From assembly GCF_016765615.1 (NCBI RefSeq), contig NZ_JAESWA010000022.1, positions 211,542-275,541 on the forward strand: 64,000 nucleotides of DNA, in the 5' to 3' direction. This DNA comes from Clostridium paridis. GTDB lineage: Bacteria; Bacillota; Clostridia; Clostridiales; Clostridiaceae. Shown one piece after another: positions 18,908-29,465 of this stretch. The notes beneath the pieces are model-generated. The model was not told where the DNA came from. It worked only from the letters and a program-made list of their open reading frames with translations, and made no database searches. Position numbers and translations under genes: made by a program. Within the stretch, counting starts at the first letter, position 1. Every line of letters starts with the position of its first letter.

Positions 18908-21145
18908 CTATAGGAATTCATAATTATTTTCCGGTTTTTGCACTTTAATCTTTTGTACTCCAAGATCTTCTGAGTAATCACAATTTAGCACAGGTATACT
19001 TTCATACTTATTTATTTCTAATACCTTATCTACATTTCCTTCATTATAACTAGTTCTTACGCTTACAGTATAATCCATTAATTTATTTCTCGCTAAAGCC
19101 TTTTCTAATGCTATGTTTTTTCTTTCTTCAATTGATATTTCTTTGCTATATTCTTTTGATATTATTGATATATTCTTATCTATCTCAATATAATTTTCTT
19201 CATATATTTGCTTTGGAATTACAGTAACTGAATCTATATTTCTAAATATTTTTTTCACTTCATTTTTAGTTGTATCATATTCTTTTATACTTTTAACAAA
19301 CTTAATCGCATCTCTTACTTGTGAAAGATATTTAGTATCCTTGAGTCTTTCGAAAGTATATAAATTATTAATTATTTGGACTTTCATTTCCTCATTTAAT
19401 GGCCCATCGACTCTTAAAATTTCTTCTTTAGATAATTGATAAATTTCTTCATCTATTACATAACCTACTCCGCTGCATTTTTTATTTCCACCTGTGTAAA
19501 CATAACAATTATAGCCTTCAGTATTAAAGTTACGCTTTCTATAACATCTACCAAGTCTTTGAAATAGTCCGTTAACATCAGATAATTCAGTAATAAGTAT
19601 ATCAAAATCTATATCTAAGGATGCCTCAACCACCTGAGTTGAAATCCATATTCCATAATCCTTATTTTCATAACTCCCCAAGCTTAAAATCTTGTCTTCT
19701 TTTTCTTTCCTATGTTTCTTTATAAACCTACTGTGTAGCAAATTTACTCTTTCAACATTTCTATTCATTAATTCACTATAAACTTCTTGAGCCATATGTA
19801 CAGTATTACATATAACCAAAACCTTATTGTTTTTGTATAGCTCCACAATTTTATCTATGTCTATTTCTTCATCAATAACTTTCAAACTGTGCCTATTATT
19901 TAAATCTTTGTTTATGAATGCTTTTTCTGATAGTTCAAATTCTATTCCCTCTTCTTCTAAAAGATTAATTATAAATTTAGGTAGTGTAGCAGTTAATATT
20001 GCAAATTTGCCTCCAACCTTATTAATATAAGATAATCCGATAATTAAATATGCTAATAAATCAGGTGAATACATTTGTATCTCATCTATAACAACCTTTG
20101 AATATGCAAGTGTTGCAATCTTAGGTTCAAATCCCCTATACTTGTATACAAAATCAAATATTTGATCTAAAGTACATATAGTTAAAGGAAGTGACATTTG
20201 CTTTGTTCTGTTATAATAATCTGATACATCTATATTTTCAGAAGCATTAATAATGTATTGACTGAAAGTATCTGAGTGAAGCAATCCTACTCTATCTTCT
20301 TTATTTTCTTTTATTAGCTCTACTACCCTATCATAAATTGAATTAATAGCTGTTTTTAAAGGCAGTGTAAAGAAACCTTTGTTATCTCCAATCCACAGTA
20401 ACCCTGCTTCTGTTTTCCCCATTCCTGTTTGAGCTACCACTACAACATTTTTGTCTTTATTTTTAATCATATATTCCTGTAGATCATTCCATTTACAATT
20501 TGGAACTTTTTCCTTCCATTCATTCATCAATCTATCTAAACTTCTACTTAAAAAATCGTTTTTATTTTCAATTTCAATGTATCCACTTGCAGAATAATCA
20601 ATTCTATTTAGTAAGCCTTTAATCATAATATAATTAAAAAATATGTCACTATCACGTTCTTCATATATTCTGTCATTCTTAAAGTAAAAAGTCTCTTCGA
20701 TATAATCTGGAACGTATCTTTTAGAAATCTTATTATAATGAAATCCTTCAAATTCATTCACTAATGCCTCGATCTCATTTTCTAATTCCTCATCTGTATA
20801 ATCTAATTCTCTTTCGTGGTGATATGCTATAGAATGAAATAATACCCTTATATCTTCTTCAGTATATCCATTAGCTTCTAAATCTTCATAATCTATAAAT
20901 GCTAAACTTAAAATCCCATGAGGTATCTCCCCTGGAATTAATCTATGGGTTTCTATCTTTTCTTGAAATTTCGAATTCATCTTTCCAAAATCATGATACA
21001 GGCACGCTTTATATAGCATATCCCAGTTTATTTCTAAACTAGGATATGTTTCTTTTAATACTCTATAGTTTTTTAATAAATTATCAGTATGCTCCTGTAT
21101 GGTTTCTTTTGGATTTGATTTCGCTAAATATTTATTCAAAGCCAA
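18908..21145 (-). CDS. cas3: CRISPR-associated helicase-nuclease Cas3
   Basis: This 745-aa effector nuclease carries both activities on one chain. The HD nuclease has the metal pair in ACLYHDFGK (His51-Asp52) and AYHHERE near residue 108. The SF2 helicase has Walker A AQTGMGKTEAG (about residue 240), VIDEIQMYS (DExH variant), SAT-like LTATLPK, and motif VI QRLGRCYRK. Cascade recruits it to degrade the target strand. The start codon is TTG at 21145 with AAAGGAG five bases upstream. No truncation or loss of key residues was seen. Confidence 0.96.
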   Translation of the reverse strand: MALNKYLAKSNPKETIQEHTDNLLKNYRVLKETYPSLEINWDMLYKACLYHDFGKMNSKFQEKIETHRLIPGEIPHGILSLAFIDYEDLEANGYTEEDIRVLFHSIAYHHERELDYTDEELENEIEALVNEFEGFHYNKISKRYVPDYIEETFYFKNDRIYEERDSDIFFNYIMIKGLLNRIDYSASGYIEIENKNDFLSRSLDRLMNEWKEKVPNCKWNDLQEYMIKNKDKNVVVVAQTGMGKTEAGLLWIGDNKGFFTLPLKTAINSIYDRVVELIKENKEDRVGLLHSDTFSQYIINASENIDVSDYYNRTKQMSLPLTICTLDQIFDFVYKYRGFEPKIATLAYSKVVIDEIQMYSPDLLAYLIIGLSYINKVGGKFAILTATLPKFIINLLEEEGIEFELSEKAFINKDLNNRHSLKVIDEEIDIDKIVELYKNNKVLVICNTVHMAQEVYSELMNRNVERVNLLHSRFIKKHRKEKEDKILSLGSYENKDYGIWISTQVVEASLDIDFDILITELSDVNGLFQRLGRCYRKRNFNTEGYNCYVYTGGNKKCSGVGYVIDEEIYQLSKEEILRVDGPLNEEMKVQIINNLYTFERLKDTKYLSQVRDAIKFVKSIKEYDTTKNEVKKIFRNIDSVTVIPKQIYEENYIEIDKNISIISKEYSKEISIEERKNIALEKALARNKLMDYTVSVRTSYNEGNVDKVLEINKYESIPVLNCDYSEDLGVQKIKVQKPENNYEFL

Positions 21146-21157
21146 ACCATCTCCTTT

Positions 21158-22770
<1,613 letters not shown>

Positions 22771-22784
<14 letters not shown>

Positions 22785-24450
22785 TCTTTCCCCCATTTTC
22801 ATCTATTTTACCTTCAATTAAACTTGTAACAAATGCATATCCAATATGCTTAAATACTAAGTCATCTTTAAGAGTCTCTAAAAATACACTTGGTACTTCT
22901 TTTCTTGTGTATAAATAGCAATTTAATAAGGTATCCATAAACATTGATGTATTATTTGTTTTAAGTGCATTTAAAAGTCTATAAGAAATCCCATTTAATT
23001 TATCTTCTGATTTTTTACTTTTATAAGCTTGTCTTAACCAATAGCCCGCACCACTAGCTCTATCAATTATATCTTTTCCCTCTTGAATATTCTCCATATA
23101 CCCAATCTCCTTTATAAAGTTATAGTTAATTCTTAACATAGAAAGTAAATCTCTTCCTGAATATCTACAATCCTTAACATTTGAATTTTTATATACCACT
23201 AGCTTGTGAATAAGTACAAAGAGGTTTTGATTTCCCAATAAACTATCAATTACTAAGTCATAGATATTAAAATATGTTTTTATCTCCATGAATCCGCAAT
23301 TCATCAATTTATTTAACTCGTCTTTGGATTTTAATATTACATTCAAAATATTTCTAGATAATATATTGAATTTGTACTTTTCATTCTCATATCTAATAAC
23401 TTGTATATCTGCTAACTCATATCTAAAGCTACTATTAAACTCTTTTTGTATTGAAGTAATTAAAGCCTTATAAGTTAATGATTGTTCCCTACCATCTTTT
23501 TGAAGTACCACTGCTTTTATATTATTATTTACATTAATTAAATCTTTAGCTTTCGAATTTGCATTTATAAACATTCCCTTACTATTTGCATAAATCATTC
23601 CTGCAGGTATACATGAATACACTAGTTTACAAACATTACATATAGCTACATCATTAGAAAAGTTCCATACATGAGAAGATTTTCTCGCAACATCAAAACC
23701 TGTAACATTTAAAAAGCTAAAATCATTCGATAAGTCTTTAATTTCATTATCACAAATAAAACAGTTGTATTTATATTTAGATTTATCAGCCTCTAGATAC
23801 TCATTAACTGGTGTAACAAAGTAATTTTTATAATCTATATACATATCTTTTTCTTTAGTCTGATTAAAGAGAAATGAAACTCCATTCCAAGCATTTTTCA
23901 CAATTGTATATACAACATTTTTACCTGCTAAATATTTCTTTGCTTTATCCTCTAAAAAATAATTAATTATAATCTTTAGAGTTTTAAAAACCTCTCTAAC
24001 TTCTTCCATCTTAGCTACTAAGGTTTCTTTTTTATTTACTTTTATAGTAGTAAGTTTTTTCTCTAACGAGAGCATGTCCTCTTCTCCGCCAATTAAATCA
24101 TATGCAGCTTTATAACTTGCGCTTTTTAAGTAATACTTGACTATATTTGTAATATAATTATTTAGTTTTTCTAGACTCTCCATTGTGAAGTTTTCAAATT
24201 TATTCTCTTCATAGTGTTCTATCGTAGCCTTAAATGAAACAATCTTATACCAAGATAACGTTTGAAGATATGTGTCTATAAAATACTTAAAGTACTTCTC
24301 TTCAAAACCCTGTAGACTTTCCTTAGTTATCTCAATATAATTTTCTTCAACTACAACCTTATCCCCAGCATAATCTAAAATATTATACATCCCTACAATG
24401 CCGGCATTAAACATCCAATCTTCCAAAGTTAGTCTAATGGTATTGTCCAT
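22771..24450 (-). CDS. cas8b: Cascade large subunit Cas8b (Cst1-like, CXXC-CXXC)
   Basis: This 559-aa protein should recognise the PAM and join the 5' end of the complex. It carries two CxxC pairs in mid-protein (CFICDNE near residue 231 and CNVCKLVYSC near residue 271), the zinc-ribbon pattern that defines the CXXC-CXXC Cst1 group. The rest is poorly conserved, as usual for Cas8. It lies between cas6 and cas7 with AGGAGGTG at the start. Assignment rests on the cysteine pattern and operon position. Confidence 0.9.
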
Positions 24451-24461
24451 AATTTCACCTC

Positions 24462-25196
24462 CTATCCTATAACTTCTAAGTTACCAAACCCTTGAGAACG
24501 TCTATATCCAATTCCTAAAGAGTATAAAAGTCTTAAATCTTCCTTATCACCAGATAATCTAAATGTTCCCTTATATCCTGTTATATAAAATACATCCTTT
24601 TTTGTTATTTCTGTAAAACTACTAATCTTTTCTTTCACTACAACTTTTTCATATTTAACTGGAATAAATTCCAGTGGCCTCTTTAACCCGTACCCTCTAT
24701 ATGTTTTTAAACTTAAATTTGAAATATAGTTCAGCTCATTAACATATCTTTCATCTTCTACCCTTAAGAAATTTCCATCTTTATCCTTCACTACTATTGG
24801 TGATAAGGATTTAAATGTAACTTTCTCAGAATTAATCCATGATTCCTTAAGCAAAATAATCTTTCCTATTGTAAGCTTAAATTTATTATTGTAAGTATAC
24901 TGTGAAATATTTACTAATCCATTGTAGATATTTATGAATAGCTCTGTATCCGGAGTTGAAATAGTAAGATTTACTTTTCCTTTTATTTTTATCTCTTCTT
25001 TTCCCATTTCATAATCCTCTAAATATGTGGAGAATGTAAAAGGTTTGATCTTTTTACTTTTCTTATCTTCAAAATTATAGAGTTCATTAAAATAAGAAGA
25101 ATTTGATTTTTCTAATGAGTTTTTTATCAAGCTTACAAACATCATTCTATAAGCTAAAGGAATACACTCGGTATATATTGTTATTTGTACCCTCAT
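24462..25196 (-). CDS. cas6: CRISPR pre-crRNA endoribonuclease Cas6
   Basis: This 244-aa RAMP nuclease cuts the repeat RNA 8 nt before each spacer. The C-terminal glycine-rich loop GYRRSQGFGNLEV and an N-terminal RAMP strand are present. It is the first gene of the operon. ATG 25196 is preferred because AAAGGGGTG lies eight bases upstream; a GTG at 25205 sits within that ribosome site. The cut would leave the tag AUGUAAAU, matching the repeat end. Confidence 0.93.
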   Translation of the reverse strand: MRVQITIYTECIPLAYRMMFVSLIKNSLEKSNSSYFNELYNFEDKKSKKIKPFTFSTYLEDYEMGKEEIKIKGKVNLTISTPDTELFINIYNGLVNISQYTYNNKFKLTIGKIILLKESWINSEKVTFKSLSPIVVKDKDGNFLRVEDERYVNELNYISNLSLKTYRGYGLKRPLEFIPVKYEKVVVKEKISSFTEITKKDVFYITGYKGTFRLSGDKEDLRLLYSLGIGYRRSQGFGNLEVIG

Positions 25197-25224
25197 GATT
25201 CTCACCCCTTTCCACTTTAACTAA

Positions 25225-25253
25225 ATAATACCATTTAAGTATATTATTTTCAA
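25225..25253 (-). promoter_or_regulatory. Promoter of the cas operon
   Basis: On the minus strand TTGAAA (25253-25248) and TATTAT (25230-25225) are separated by 17 bp, about 30 bp ahead of the cas6 start. It is the only good candidate between the WYL gene and cas6. Confidence 0.6.
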
Positions 25254-25324
25254 CAACTTTCCTCCATTGTTATTAATTATACTTATATTCTTTTTATCCA
25301 TTTATATTCTTAAAAATATAAAAA

Positions 25325-25360
25325 TATGTCCTAATTAGAATCTATCATCTAATTAGGACA
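25325..25360 (-). terminator. Terminator or operator hairpin between WYL gene and cas operon
   Basis: A perfect 14-bp inverted repeat (25325-25338 with 25347-25360, 8-nt loop) is followed on the minus strand by a T-rich tract. It probably ends the WYL transcript, although a palindrome this close to the cas promoter could also bind a regulator. Confidence 0.65.
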
Positions 25361-25411
25361 TAATAAGGTTAGATATTAAATTTTAATAATATTTTTTACT
25401 TATGTAACTTA

Positions 25412-26359
25412 TCAAATACTCTTTAGGATATTTTCAACTTGTTGCCTTATATTTTCTTTTAATCTAAGTGGTTCAATTATTCTAGCAGAATCTCCCATAC
25501 TTAATATCCATGATATTAGTTCGGGTCCGCCTTTCATCTTAGCCTTAAATATTATACTTCCATCCTCTAATTCCTCTATTGTCTGATTTTCTACCCAAAT
25601 TCTTTCACTTATGGTATTTGCCATTGGAGGTTTAATCTCTAATTTAAGATCATATTCTTCTCCACCAAATACCCCAAACCCATTCTCCTGTGACATTCTC
25701 AATGTTTCCTCTATATCCTCTTTAAAATCAAACTTTTTATTAGTAGTTATATATTCTTGTATTCTAGCAAGCTTAAAATATCTTATTTCATTTTTCAATA
25801 GACAATTTGCTACTAAATAGTATTCGCCCTTATATCTTAAATATTTAAGTGGCTCTACCTCTCTCTCTGATACTTTTCCTGTATTACCCTTATACTTTAT
25901 GTAAATTACTTTCTTATCTAAAATTGCTTTATATATATCCTCATGCATTTCCACAATATTTTCTGTTAATTTTTTAGGTGTTGAATATGGAATTATTTTT
26001 TCGCTTCCTAATAAATCATTTTCGCTATTTAGAATTGAGAAATTAATTTTATCAATGGCATTAAGTATTTTTTTATTCTCATCTATATTAAATGAATCTA
26101 AGGCTTTAATTGCAACCTTCAAACTCATTATTTCATCATTTGTAAGCATCTCTTTAAATGGAAAGCTCTGCTGTACTAATTTATATCCACCATCTGGTCC
26201 AGCAACAGATTCAATTTCAAAAAATTCATCCAATATATCCTTATATCTTCTTACTTGCCTCTCACTTGTTTCTAAGTCCTCTGCTATATCCTTCGCTTTA
26301 ATTTTTCCTCTTCGTTTTAATATAAAAACCATCTTAAGCAAATTTCTAAGCTCACTCAT
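25412..26359 (-). CDS. WYL-domain transcriptional regulator next to cas genes
   Basis: This 315-aa protein has an N-terminal winged HTH (IKAKDIAEDLETSERQVRRY, residues 20-39) and a WYL ligand-binding domain (VIYIKYKGNTGKVSERE and YRYKGEYYLVANCLL-like segments, residues 150-205), then a WCX C-terminal region. WYL proteins often control CRISPR-Cas and other defence genes and can bind nucleic acid or nucleotides. It is encoded just upstream of cas6 on the same strand, between the cas operon and a relic repeat pair, so it is the prime candidate for cas control. AGGGGGGAG precedes the ATG. Confidence 0.88.
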   Translation of the reverse strand: MSELRNLLKMVFILKRRGKIKAKDIAEDLETSERQVRRYKDILDEFFEIESVAGPDGGYKLVQQSFPFKEMLTNDEIMSLKVAIKALDSFNIDENKKILNAIDKINFSILNSENDLLGSEKIIPYSTPKKLTENIVEMHEDIYKAILDKKVIYIKYKGNTGKVSEREVEPLKYLRYKGEYYLVANCLLKNEIRYFKLARIQEYITTNKKFDFKEDIEETLRMSQENGFGVFGGEEYDLKLEIKPPMANTISERIWVENQTIEELEDGSIIFKAKMKGGPELISWILSMGDSARIIEPLRLKENIRQQVENILKSI

Positions 26360-26399
26360 ACTTACTCCCCCCTAAAAAATTTTAAGCCCACCAATAAAG

Positions 26400-26486
26400 A
26401 TGAGCCTTCCACATAGTTAAAATAAAATTAATCTTCGTAAAGTATTATTAAAAACAAATTTACATTCCTTATAGTCAACATATATA
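26400..26486 (-). CRISPR. Relic CRISPR unit: two decayed repeats and one spacer
   Basis: Two degenerate copies of the array repeat lie at 26400-26428 and 26458-26486, in the same orientation as the main array. The first keeps the right half (CATAGTTAAAATAAAAT with two changes); the second keeps the left half intact (ATTTACATTCCTTATAGT). The spacer between them is 29 bp. It lies about 9.5 kb from the main array, on the opposite side of the cas genes. Too short and mutated to be active. Confidence 0.7.
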
Positions 26487-26566
26487 TCAATAATTATATA
26501 TATTTACATAGCTTGAATCAATTGGTTATTTCAAATTATTTTAAATGTGAGCATTAGTTTACTATA

Positions 26567-26595
26567 TTGACATTTATATCCACATGAGGTATAGT
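26567..26595 (+). promoter_or_regulatory. Promoter of the GntR-ABC operon
   Basis: TTGACA (26567-26572) and TATAGT (26590-26595) are spaced by 17 bp, a near-consensus sigma-A promoter. Confidence 0.8.
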
Positions 26596-26617
26596 ACATT
26601 ATATCAGTAATGTACTA
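26592..26617. promoter_or_regulatory. GntR operator palindrome
   Basis: TAGTACATTA and TAATGTACTA form a perfect 10-bp inverted repeat with a 6-bp centre, overlapping the -10 box and start site. It is placed for autorepression by the GntR protein encoded 30 bp downstream. Confidence 0.75.
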
Positions 26618-26646
26618 AGGTGCATTTCTAGTTAGGAGGTTTTAAA

Positions 26647-27027
26647 GTGATACTTAATACCGAAAGCATAAAACCTATTTATATACAAATATCCGAATGG
26701 CTTGAAAATCAAATACTTAACGATAGCATCGCTGCTGATGAAAAAATGTACTCACAATATCAATTAGCTGAAATGTATAACATTAACCCAGCAACTGCTG
26801 CAAAAGGTATTACTATTTTGCTAAACGAAAATATACTCTATAAAAAACGTGGCCTTGGTATGTTTGTATCAAAGGATGCAAAGGAGCTTATTTTTAAGAA
26901 AAGGAAAAATGAAACCTTAAAAACTTTGGCTATTGAACTATTAACTGAAGCAAATCGGCTTAATGTTGGTGAAGATGAATTATTTGAATTACTTAAATCT
27001 CTAAATATAGAAAGTAGGGAGGATTAG
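26647..27027 (+). CDS. GntR family regulator, YtrA subfamily
   Basis: This 126-aa protein has the short YtrA build: an N-terminal winged HTH (IYIQISEWLENQIL, then YQLAEMYNINPATAAKG as recognition helix) and only a short helical tail for dimerisation. It begins with GTG, with AGGAGG upstream. It leads an ABC transporter operon, separated by 2 bp, which is the usual setting for YtrA regulators that respond to cell-wall-acting compounds. Confidence 0.9.
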   Translation: MILNTESIKPIYIQISEWLENQILNDSIAADEKMYSQYQLAEMYNINPATAAKGITILLNENILYKKRGLGMFVSKDAKELIFKKRKNETLKTLAIELLTEANRLNVGEDELFELLKSLNIESRED

Positions 27028-27029
27028 CT

Positions 27030-27932
27030 ATGGCTATAATTGAATGTACAAATCTTACTAAGGATTACAGAAATACTAAAGCACTTGATAATATTTCGTT
27101 TACTATTGAAGAAAACACTATAACTGGTCTTATTGGAAGAAATGGGGCTGGAAAAACTACTCTATTAAAAATAATAGCAGGATTTATGAAAAATACCTCT
27201 GGCGAAATTTCTGTTTTGGGTAGCAATCCATTTAATTCTCTAAATGTTTCTTCTAATTTATTTTTTGCAAATGATAACATTGAATATCCTGCTTCATTAA
27301 ATCTATCAGAGCTGTTAGTTGAGATAAGTAAATTTTATTCCAACTGGGACATGTCTCTTGCAAAAGGCCTTTTTGAATACTTTAGACTAAATCCAAAGCA
27401 ATATCACTCCAAGCTTTCAAAAGGTCAAAGAAGTACTTTTAATGTAATAGTTGCACTATCTACTCACTCTCCAATAACTATATTTGATGAACCTACAACA
27501 GGGATGGATGCCTCTGTTAGAAAAGACTTTTATAGAGCTCTACTTAAAGATTACATTAGTTATCCTCGTACTATTATACTTTCTAGCCATTTACTTTCAG
27601 AGATTGAAGATATATTAGAAAATATACTTCTTATAAAGAACGGGACAAAGATACTACATTCATCTGTTGAAGAAATAAAAGAAATGGCAATTTGTCTTAG
27701 AGGTGACACTGATTATATACATGAGTTATGTAGAAATAAAGATATTATTTACACTGAAAAGTCAGGCGGGAATCTAACTTCTATAGTAGTAAAGAATGAA
27801 TTTACTGAAACTGATCTACAAAAAGCTAAAATAAAAGGAGTAGAGATATTTACTGTTTCTGCAGATGATTTATGTGTATATCTGACAAATAGTTCTCAAG
27901 GAGGAATTGATGATGTATTTAACAGAAAATAG
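27030..27932 (+). CDS. ABC transporter ATP-binding protein
   Basis: This 300-aa ATPase has Walker A GRNGAGKT (residues 36-43), the ABC signature in the form LSKGQRS (about residue 130), Walker B ITIFDEPTTGMD and the H-loop SSH. The signature glycine pattern is slightly degenerate (SKGQ rather than SGGQ), as in many YtrB-like proteins. It is coupled to the GntR gene in front and the membrane protein behind. Likely an exporter or sensor for antimicrobial peptides; the substrate is unknown. Confidence 0.93.
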   Translation: MAIIECTNLTKDYRNTKALDNISFTIEENTITGLIGRNGAGKTTLLKIIAGFMKNTSGEISVLGSNPFNSLNVSSNLFFANDNIEYPASLNLSELLVEISKFYSNWDMSLAKGLFEYFRLNPKQYHSKLSKGQRSTFNVIVALSTHSPITIFDEPTTGMDASVRKDFYRALLKDYISYPRTIILSSHLLSEIEDILENILLIKNGTKILHSSVEEIKEMAICLRGDTDYIHELCRNKDIIYTEKSGGNLTSIVVKNEFTETDLQKAKIKGVEIFTVSADDLCVYLTNSSQGGIDDVFNRK

Positions 27933-28683
27933 TTTACTTAATATTGCTAAGAAGCAATACTTTTTTAAACTTAAAACTAATATTGGTTTATTTTTTAGCT
28001 TAATAGTAGTACATTTTTTTGCAACTTTTTTGACTATGAATGCCCTAAGAACATCTTCAACAAGTGGTTCAGGTGTGTCAGTTGGTATCTTCTACTATTC
28101 AGGAAATGCAATAATTATTTTTACACTAATATGGTCATTCGTTGTTTCATTAACAATCTCAAACCTAAAAAATAAAAATTTGGATTTTTCTTTTATAACT
28201 AACAGACTCTCAAGCAATATTTCAAATATCGTATTATTAATTACCCTTGCAATTTATGCTAGTATTACATCTACTTTTTCTAGTAATCTCATTAGAGCTA
28301 TATTTTATTTTACTAATAAAAATGAAAATATTATACGAGAAGGTTTTATAATAGAGCCTCATGTTATGCTTTTAAATATAATTAGTATTTTATTTTACAT
28401 TATATTTATAGCTAGCATTGGATACTTTATAGGTTCAGTTAGTAGTATAAATCAAGTATTCACAATAATTTTCACAACAATATCTATTTTAGGTTTATTT
28501 TTATTACTTCAGCTTGTTGGTAGTTTAAATAATTCGTCATTATACACTTTAATCACTAAAATAGTACACTTTTACTTTTATGAAAATTCACTTTTACTAT
28601 TTATACTTAAAACTTTAGTTACCTCAATAGCATTATTTGCTTGTTCTATTTTTATAACTAATAGATTGGAGGTCAAAAAATAA
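27910..28683 (+). CDS. ABC transporter permease
   Basis: This membrane protein of about 257 aa has roughly six hydrophobic segments. It overlaps the ATPase gene by 23 bp, and AAGGAGG inside the end of that gene serves ATG 27910 (ATG 27913 is equally possible). It is the likely membrane partner of the ATPase. No motif reveals the substrate. Confidence 0.85.
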   Translation: MMYLTENSLLNIAKKQYFFKLKTNIGLFFSLIVVHFFATFLTMNALRTSSTSGSGVSVGIFYYSGNAIIIFTLIWSFVVSLTISNLKNKNLDFSFITNRLSSNISNIVLLITLAIYASITSTFSSNLIRAIFYFTNKNENIIREGFIIEPHVMLLNIISILFYIIFIASIGYFIGSVSSINQVFTIIFTTISILGLFLLLQLVGSLNNSSLYTLITKIVHFYFYENSLLLFILKTLVTSIALFACSIFITNRLEVKK

Positions 28684-29378
28684 TGAGTATTCTTTTTATA
28701 ATTTTAAATATCCTATTGATTCTACTTTTAGTTATTTTTGTAGTAAAAAAGAACATAGTTCGCTTTTCAATGCCAAATAATATTAAAAAGTACATTATTG
28801 CTATTTATTGCGCTACCCTTATTATCGGGACTATACTATTAAATTTTATTCCTACGAAAAACTTTGTAAGTATTAATGAAACAAATGGTCAAATTGAGCA
28901 AATTCCGAGTACAGATTATTTCAAAGATCTTGCAAGTAAAGGGCTTTTAAATACAACAGATGCCTATAAGCAAAATCAAAACTTAAGTTTAGATTATACG
29001 GATAAAAAGCTTAAGATAACAAATAGTTCTAATAATATAACAATAATATGTAAGATTAAAGATGTGGATGATGGGAAAATTGATATTCAAAATTTTGTAA
29101 CTAACTGTTCTTTTAATGGTGTTAATATTACTGATAAAATTATGCCATCTAAAATTACATTAAAAAATAACGAATTATCAATCTACGATGATTCAAGCTT
29201 TGACATTAAGTTTAGGAAATTTGACTATGATTTTACAACAACCCAGTTTTCAAAAGCTAATTCTGAAAATAGTGATTATCTTTCACCATTTTTTATCATG
29301 AAAATTATGTATATACAAATTCCGAAGAACTTACAACTTAATGAATCAAGCATGGAAACACTAGATATTATCAACTAA
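28683..29378 (+). CDS. Membrane-anchored protein of the ABC operon, unknown function
   Basis: This 231-aa protein has two N-terminal membrane helices (about residues 2-21 and 36-55) followed by a soluble, probably extracytoplasmic domain of about 175 residues rich in N, S, T and D. Its ATG overlaps the stop of the permease gene, so it is translationally coupled and probably an accessory subunit of the transporter. I do not recognise the domain. Confidence 0.75.
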   Translation: MSILFIILNILLILLLVIFVVKKNIVRFSMPNNIKKYIIAIYCATLIIGTILLNFIPTKNFVSINETNGQIEQIPSTDYFKDLASKGLLNTTDAYKQNQNLSLDYTDKKLKITNSSNNITIICKIKDVDDGKIDIQNFVTNCSFNGVNITDKIMPSKITLKNNELSIYDDSSFDIKFRKFDYDFTTTQFSKANSENSDYLSPFFIMKIMYIQIPKNLQLNESSMETLDIIN

Positions 29379-29396
29379 TTTTTCTTTTAAAACAAA

Positions 29397-29431
29397 AGGT
29401 GTATAAAAGACTTTTTTTCTTTTATACACCT
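29397..29431 (+). terminator. Terminator of the GntR-ABC operon
   Basis: A perfect 14-bp stem (29397-29410 with 29418-29431) with a T-rich loop, followed by an AT-rich tail. It lies between converging genes. Confidence 0.85.
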
Positions 29432-29465
29432 ATAATTTTATACTAACATTATGTTAATTGTTTAT

